Shown here: in pieces, positions 57,738 through 64,000 of the stretch
Position numbering within the stretch: position 1 is the first letter of the stretch
Layout: every line of letters begins with the position of its first letter
From: Nicotiana tabacum
Lineage: Eukaryota; Streptophyta; Magnoliopsida; Solanales; Solanaceae
NCBI RefSeq assembly: GCF_000715075.1
Contig: NC_134101.1
Span: 194,576,103-194,640,102 of the forward strand
DNA length: 64,000 nt
Direction of reading: 5' to 3'
Made by a program: the position numbers and the translations under genes
Notes under the pieces: generated by a model
Database searches by the model: none
Told to the model about the DNA's origin: nothing
Seen by the model: only the letters and a program-made list of their open reading frames with translations

Positions 57738-58547
57738 GCGATTTTGGAATAGCAATTTCTTCCCGAATTCATAGGTTGGTAATATTAACTTGTTTTTGTT
57801 TAGATTTCATTTCTTTTTCGTGAATTTCATCATCACATCTAAGAATTTAAAATTAAAAATTGGTGGTTTTGGATAAAATTTAGGGATTTTGTAAAATTGA
57901 TATTTATATCTCAAATTGAGGTTGAATTTCGTAATAAATCATATAATACATAATGAATGGTAATTGATATTTATATCTCAGAGGTGAATGGTAATCGGGA
58001 TTTGGTCATTGTTGACGATTAATTTTGATCCTTAATTTTATTAAATTATTTATAAATAATAATTCTCATTAAATGTATTGAAAATATTTTCTAATCAATA
58101 ATACCTACTTTTATATAAATATAATAGGAAATTAGTGATTAATAGTATTAAATTAATAATTTGGTATTAAATAATTAAAACATATATTATCCTTACTATT
58201 TTTGAAATTATTAAAATAACTTCTACATTTTGATACACAAGTATTATAATTAGTTCAAATCCATGATTTTTTATTAATTCGTTTATCATTTAAATCCAAA
58301 ACTAATTCCATAATTGGAGTAAATAAAGTTATTTAATAAATAATTAATTAAATATAGTAATTCATAGTATATCTGATAATAATATCTCTATCATATTTAA
58401 TTAATATTAATTAAATTTAATTTAAATTAATTTTAAAAAGGTTAAAGACCAAAAGTCTACAGTTGCAAAGACTTAATTAAACCCAATTTGGCTATTTGTT
58501 AAATCAAAACTAGTCTAAACACCAGCCCAGTCCTCACCTGATGTAAT
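57738..58547. other. Resumed LTR fragment passing into AT-rich DNA
   Basis: After the GCGAT copy, CGAATTCATAGGTTGGTAAT (about 57768-57787) resembles the part of these LTRs that follows the interrupted segment. From about 57900 to 58547 the DNA is very AT-rich, with no ORF or known repeat. Confidence 0.45.
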
Positions 58548-59297
58548 TGTCACGACCCAAATCGATGGGCTGCGACGGACACCCGGTACCTTACTCGACC
58601 TAGTACCAACGTAATATATCTTTCATATCATTCTATAATAGGTAAATGAACCGGAGTAAAGCATGAGACAATACAAACTTATACATATGAAGTACGGGCC
58701 TATAAGACCAAAATAACCACTCGTGTACTGAACATGGGACGACAAGGCCATACAATCATTTACGTATATGACATCTGTCTACAAGCCTCTAAGAATACAT
58801 AATTTTCATAAAGGTTGGGACAGAGTCCCGCCATACCAAAAAATACACGTCTAAATCATACTAACCAAACTAGCAACTCCGAAGCAAATGGAGCGCACGA
58901 ATATCTTCCGCTAAGCTGATAGCCTACTTGGAGGTCTCTCGACCTGTCTATCAGGACCTACGGGCATGAAACGCAGTGTCCCCAGGAAAAAGGGACGTCA
59001 GTACGAATAATGTACCGAGTATGTAAGGCACATAAATAAGTACATAACAGGCATGGAACAAATATAGAGTAAATAACTCAACTAGTAAGTCTGGAAAATA
59101 TAGTAAATCATGAAATACTTATAGTGTCATGCGTATATGTATGAATGTCATGTCTTGCATAGGTACATGTTTCATAATATCATCAGCCTCTGAGGGCATC
59201 CCATTATATCATCTCGGCCACTGTGGGAAAAATCATCAACGTATACCAGCTGATCAGGTGGTGGTACGTATATAACGTCGTAACCTTTTCCCATATC

Positions 59298-59298
<1 letters not shown>

Positions 59299-59352
<54 letters not shown>

Positions 59353-59354
59353 TA
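59299..59354. repeat. (TA)n microsatellite
   Basis: A long TA run with one interruption (TACATA) inside the LTR. Confidence 0.95.
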
Positions 59355-60443
59355 CGCGTATATAACGTCGTCTGAGTCATGGGTCAATGTACATGTATAA
59401 ATGCATGAAATGCATAAGAAATACGTTAATAAGATTTTCTCGGAATGCCATAAAACTCAATATTCCTTTCGGATAAACTTTATTAAATGCGTATTTTTTG
59501 AGACCCATGAACAGATGATAGAGTAATATGACACATGGGGAATCAAGAACATAAGCATTTCTAGTACTTCTATGTATAGAATCATTTATGAAAGCTGTGC
59601 ATTTGCTCATTTCGTTTGTATCATATGGATCATGCCAAAAGAAAGAAGGGATAGCCTTAACATACCTGAACCGATTTTCTTGAGAAAGATTGCACTGTAC
59701 ATCCTTAAAATTGGAAAATCTCATGTTGCTAAGGTGATAATAAATTTAGTTGGAATCTCGCTGGATTCACGTTGCTAACGTTGGATCATTTTATGAATTG
59801 GATAAGTCTTATGAAATTCCTCACGTTACTTTGAGTTGGAGAAGTCTTATGAAATTTCTCAATGTTGTGATCTTCTCCAACAGTAACCTTGAGTTCTTGA
59901 TTCAAACATCCCTTTCTTAATTCTTTGAAATGTCTTTACGAAGTGGGTGTGGGCCCTACATCTTTGATGACTAAGTCCCATGGTTTACCTAAATAAGCCA
60001 CCTTGGCATGTAACTAATGAGTCATTTATCAAGACCTCTATGGCTGCCACCTTTTAGCTTATCCATCCTCAACCAATCAACCACCAACATCTTAGTTAAT
60101 TATTAATCCCCCATTAACAAATAATTACCCAATTATCCATATAATTAAGAATTATCTCAAATTACTTAAAATACTACTCACTTTTAACACACCTTGTACA
60201 CTTACTATCATGGTCATGTAGTACCTTGTATGGCACTAGTCCATAAATACCGAGTATTAACGCTCGCCCCATATATTATCCCAACATGCCAAACTTGGAT
60301 GAAAATTTCTTTTCTTTGACTTTCTTCCCCTCTCATCTTTATGAATTTACTCATCGCTTGTGAAATAGCATAATCCTTATATACTCCGAATAATCTTTTC
60401 CTTGGACTAATGTCAATTACCTTACGACAAATTCAACGTACAA

Positions 60444-60628
60444 TACTACAGGGTGTAACATCGTCGTAATTTAATACTATAAAGCATAACATCATCGTAA
60501 TGTAATACTTCAAGGCATAACATCATCGTAATATAATACTGTAGGATTTAACATCATCGTAATATAGTACTGCAGGATGTAATATTATCATAATATAATA
60601 CTGCGAGACGTAATATTGGCGTAATTTT
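60444..60628. repeat. 31-bp minisatellite, six units
   Basis: Six contiguous imperfect units: TACTGCAGGATGTAAC, then ATCATCGTAATATAA. They start at 60444, 60475, 60506, 60537, 60568 and 60599, just inside the LTR start on the sense strand. Confidence 0.93.
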
Positions 60629-60644
60629 GTTAGGCATAACATCA

Positions 60645-63600
60645 TTCACCCTTTGGAACATTCATCCTCGAATGTTGACTGTTGCTCTTATCATTTTCAT
60701 AACTTATAGATCTTGTGAATACCTTAATACTCTTCTTGCCATATAGGCAGTTGTTCTTTGAATAAATCCAAAGGCTAGGGCATTCCCCTTTTTAGGTCTA
60801 TTTCTCACACCATGACTTGTGGCCGGAATCCTTCCAATCTCGTAACTATTGCTACCTTCTTTCATGCAGTCTGTACAACTCTAACCTTGTAAGTATGCCC
60901 ATGCGATCCTCTTTCCTTTTTCCTCCAGCTTTTAGCCAATCTTTAGGTGTCACTTTGTAAACATATACAGAGCTTGGTGAGATGTCCCTCTGGGCATCTA
61001 TAAGTATACTGAAGTTCTTTGCTCGATATTTTGTCGAATTTAGGAATATTGCTATATCTTATTTCATAGACTCGATTATCCATTCGTATGACTTTAATGC
61101 ATCTAAGTAGGTTAGTATACCATCTTTCTTACTTTGATTTGTCGTTACTAAGGTCTGCGATAAAACTCCAGGTTACCTTTGTTGCTTATCCTATATGCAT
61201 AAGGCTAAATCCTTTAATGTTTCCTCATTACTGTTCATATTAAGAATGACGACCTAATATCAGCTTATACTTTGTGACTTTTGTCCATCCATTATGATTC
61301 GCCTCAATATTGATCTATAATATACCATTGATAACTTGAAACTTCTAACGTAATACCTTGCCACTAGGGCTTACGTTGCATCGACAAATATTTGAATTGA
61401 TTTCCATAATCGTATTTCATAGCATCCCAATGTGATTCACCCTACGTGGGTATTTTAATCCCGTGCAACTCATGAAATCCCCCTCTTCTTTTTTTTCTAT
61501 TTTTGTTTTCAAATCATTACTCAATCGAAGGCCCAAATGTTATCCTTTACTTATCACAATTACACTCAAATTCCATTAACATTGCAACATTCCGTTTCTT
61601 CTAAATGCCATAAGTCTTAGACTCCTTTGAGTTCATTCAGGCTATATTGAACTTTCTATAACTTAGATAAACCATCAGCTCTCTTGTTTTCATAGACATA
61701 ATCCCGAGGACTTATCCATTCTCGTCCCCTTTTTCATTTGCCTTCCTTATCCTTACTTATGTCTTCTTAAAACTTTGTCGCTCTACCATACTTCAACTTG
61801 CGACCTATATATATCCATTTATACTACTCACAACCTTCCTTCAACTTGCTTGTACCATAGATTTCCTTATGTTATTCTGGAACGTCAAGCGAGACATCAC
61901 ATTGTCTCTAACTCTTCTCTACTCTCTTAGCTAGACCTCTCAGTACTTAGAAACCATAGGCTGGAAGACATGCCGCTATTATTCCTGGTTATTGAATCCT
62001 CGCACTTCTAGCCTTCTATCTGAAGTATGGACTATTCACAACCTTCTGCATTTGAGTATCTCGTACGTTGTTCACCTTTACCTTACATACTTAAAATCTC
62101 GCATCATATCTTCTTTCTCCTTCATAACATCCCCTCCACATAGGTATGATTCACACCATAACTTGAAGCTCTATTTTAATACTACAATCCGGTAGGAGTT
62201 TCGAAACAACTTATTATGAGGCTGTTACTTTTTTAATTGGCTTTATCGTTGAGCTATTATAGAATATGGCTACTGTACTATCTCTTGTATACCTATGATA
62301 TCTAAAAAGTAATCCTGCAATGTTCTCAATCACGAGATCTATAATTTTTTGGGTCCAATAGTCAGATTCCTGATTTACTTCGTTGATGTAACTCTTTAGT
62401 TTCCTCCTTCTTCTGATCGGCCTTTACATCAGCTTTAGTTATCTTCCGATATGTGGTTCATGGTATTAGTTATTATGTTTAGTCTTTCATGGGCGATGAG
62501 AAATATGCATGATACAATCCTTGAACAATTTAATCCTTCATTTATGACCTAGGCTCAATTCCTTCCTTTAACGTATACCAGAATCTTCTACGGCTGTATA
62601 TGCTGCATGTATAAAACTCTGAACCCTTAAGTGTGTTCATAACGTAATCGACTCTGGATCATTGATCGAATAATTTCTTTCGTTCCATCTTAGCTCTCTT
62701 TTAGCATAAGCTATTATTTTTTCCTGGTATTTCTGCACATTTGTTGCATGCATACTTAGTTTATCTTAGTGCCCACACATATTGGAATTCCATAAAACCC
62801 ATGTGACCTTGAATATCATCCTTTGATTATTTTATTCTTCTCATTTATTATCCACAATAGGTGTCACTTTCTTATGGAGTGCATACAATATTGCTGTGGG
62901 ACTGTTGTTATAAGTCCATTTTCTTTTTTGGTCATTTTGCTTAAGTTGAAGCCTTCTTCCTTACCTCATCTTAGTCTTTCATTGTAGTACTTAGGGAGGA
63001 TCCACTAACTCTTGTAAAGTTGTGAGCTTATTAAATTTTATATTCGACGGATCTTTTGATGTCCTTCCTTGCCTATACTTATCCGTAGTTACTTATCTCT
63101 ATGTCCTTGTGCTTGTGGGGTTGCTTCTAAACTGACCTTTTGACTGTCTTCCTAGTAGCACTCTCTTTTATCCCCGTAATACTTACGGTACCTTTAACTA
63201 CCCCAACTCCTATTTAAATATATCTCAAGTATTATAATGACATTACTATGAGGTTGAATTCTCTATGTTAGGGTTTACTATATTTATCTTGCATATCTGC
63301 TGATTTGTCTATAACTTCTTGTCTAGTCATGACTAGATTCTTCCTGAATCAACTACTAACTACTTGTTGGCCCATTCCCATATCCATATTCCATGTAATC
63401 TTTCTTGGGTTATTTCTTTGTCTTAACTAATCTCACGTAGTGGCTCCTTATCTATCAATAACATCCCGGGCAGGACCCCTTACTCCTCCTTTTTTTGATG
63501 TCGTGCTGACATAACGTTCTAGAATCATAGCATATCTGTAACACTTGGATAAGTGCAATCTCATCCCTTTCTCATTTTTATCGCATTCTTTATTTATCCT

Positions 63601-64000
63601 TCCATATTCCCCCTTTAGGGGAGTACTGAGACTTGGAGCTATGACTACCCGCTTATAGATATTTTTCCTCTTTATCTTTGGCGTCCTTTCACATCATCAT
63701 GACCTTTACTCGCCTTGTGGTAATCCTTCTGTACCAAGGATAACAAAATTCCTCACTTACAATGGTGACACTTAGTGTAACCGGCACATATAGTCCCTTA
63801 AGCTTAACTTTGCTCAAATTACTTGTTTTAAGGAAGCGTCTCCCTGAATGACAATTCTCTGAATTCATCATGGATCTTCTTTTGTTGTCCATTCTATTAT
63901 TGCTGGAATGCGATCTGAAATTCTAATGATGCTGACTATCATCAAATCACTCAGTTCCTAATTCATGTTCAGTTTATCTTGTTCACCAGTCCATACTGAT
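60645..64000 (-). mobile_element. Internal region of the same element, no coding motif seen
   Basis: Adjoins the LTR through the purine-rich segment at 60645-60657 and a GAACATTCATCCTCGAATGTTGAC motif (60657-60680) containing an inverted repeat. In over 3.3 kb I found no gag, protease, RT or integrase signature on either strand. ORFs 61992-62195 and 63689-63892 match nothing I know. Either a second LARD-like element or heavily decayed coding sequence; it runs off the window. Confidence 0.5.

Larger units (their letters stand above)
58548..60644 (-). repeat. LTR of a minus-strand element (TGTCACGACCC type)
   Basis: 2097 bp from TGTCACGACCCAAATC to CATAACATCA, with TG...CA ends. On the minus strand a purine-rich CCAAAGGGTGAA precedes the LTR start TGATGTTATGCC, so this is the 3' LTR of an element extending to the right. 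The start sequence is a common Solanaceae LTR word. No gene; the ORFs at 59172-59778 are LTR and TA-repeat translations. Confidence 0.7.

Noticed and set aside
57900..58540. AT-rich stretch as a possible matrix attachment region or MITE
   Set aside because: Base composition alone is not evidence; no terminal inverted repeats or duplicated flanks were found.
59172..59387. ORF with an alternating Ile-Tyr run
   Set aside because: Translation of the (TA)n microsatellite.
1..64000. Host gene, tRNA, rRNA or microRNA precursor
   Set aside because: I looked for conserved plant protein motifs, tRNA-like folds and rRNA sequence and saw none. Every recognisable protein belongs to a retrotransposon. 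A systematic scan (tRNAscan-SE, BLASTX, RepeatMasker) was not possible here.

Overview
The window is plant nuclear DNA, most likely from a member of the Solanaceae (tobacco/tomato/pepper family). I infer this from the kinds of repeats present: Tat, Ogre and Tekay Ty3/gypsy elements, Ty1/copia remnants and an RTE-clade LINE, with LTR sequences I associate with that family. I found no convincing host gene. Almost every base belongs to a retrotransposon, usually one nested inside another, and all coding regions are broken by stops or frameshifts.

Layout. (1) 1-5229: leader, primer binding site and 5' LTR of a minus-strand Ogre-like element. (2) 5230 to about 9180: a minus-strand RTE-type LINE (endonuclease plus reverse transcriptase). 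(3) 9438-20310: a plus-strand Ty1/copia reverse-transcriptase fragment split by a complete but dead Tekay-type chromovirus (9656-20240, 5-bp target duplication ATGAG). (4) 20311-43822: a minus-strand, coding-free (LARD-like) LTR element whose left LTR is split by a probable solo LTR (22241-35492, duplication AAATC). That solo LTR is itself split by Tat element A (24267-34887). (5) 43823-45247: probable 3' end of a copia element, then AT-rich DNA. (6) 45248-58547: two overlapping LTR fragments, the second split by Tat element B (47827-57737, duplication GCGAT). (7) 58548-64000: an LTR with a 31-bp minisatellite, then the non-coding internal region of another minus-strand element running off the window.

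How the parts relate. The two Tat elements are relatives with opposite deletions. A keeps protease, reverse transcriptase, two RNase H domains and integrase but has lost almost all of gag. B keeps gag and protease but has lost the rest of pol. Both carry, on the strand opposite gag-pol, a separate gene-like unit with a TATA box and introns. In A this unit resolves into five exons whose phases all agree. It is disabled by premature stops that mostly look like C-to-T decay. The space between this unit and pol holds minisatellites, one of which repeats a small hairpin showing compensatory changes.

All boundaries were read by eye. LTR identities, insertion ages and family names were not computed.
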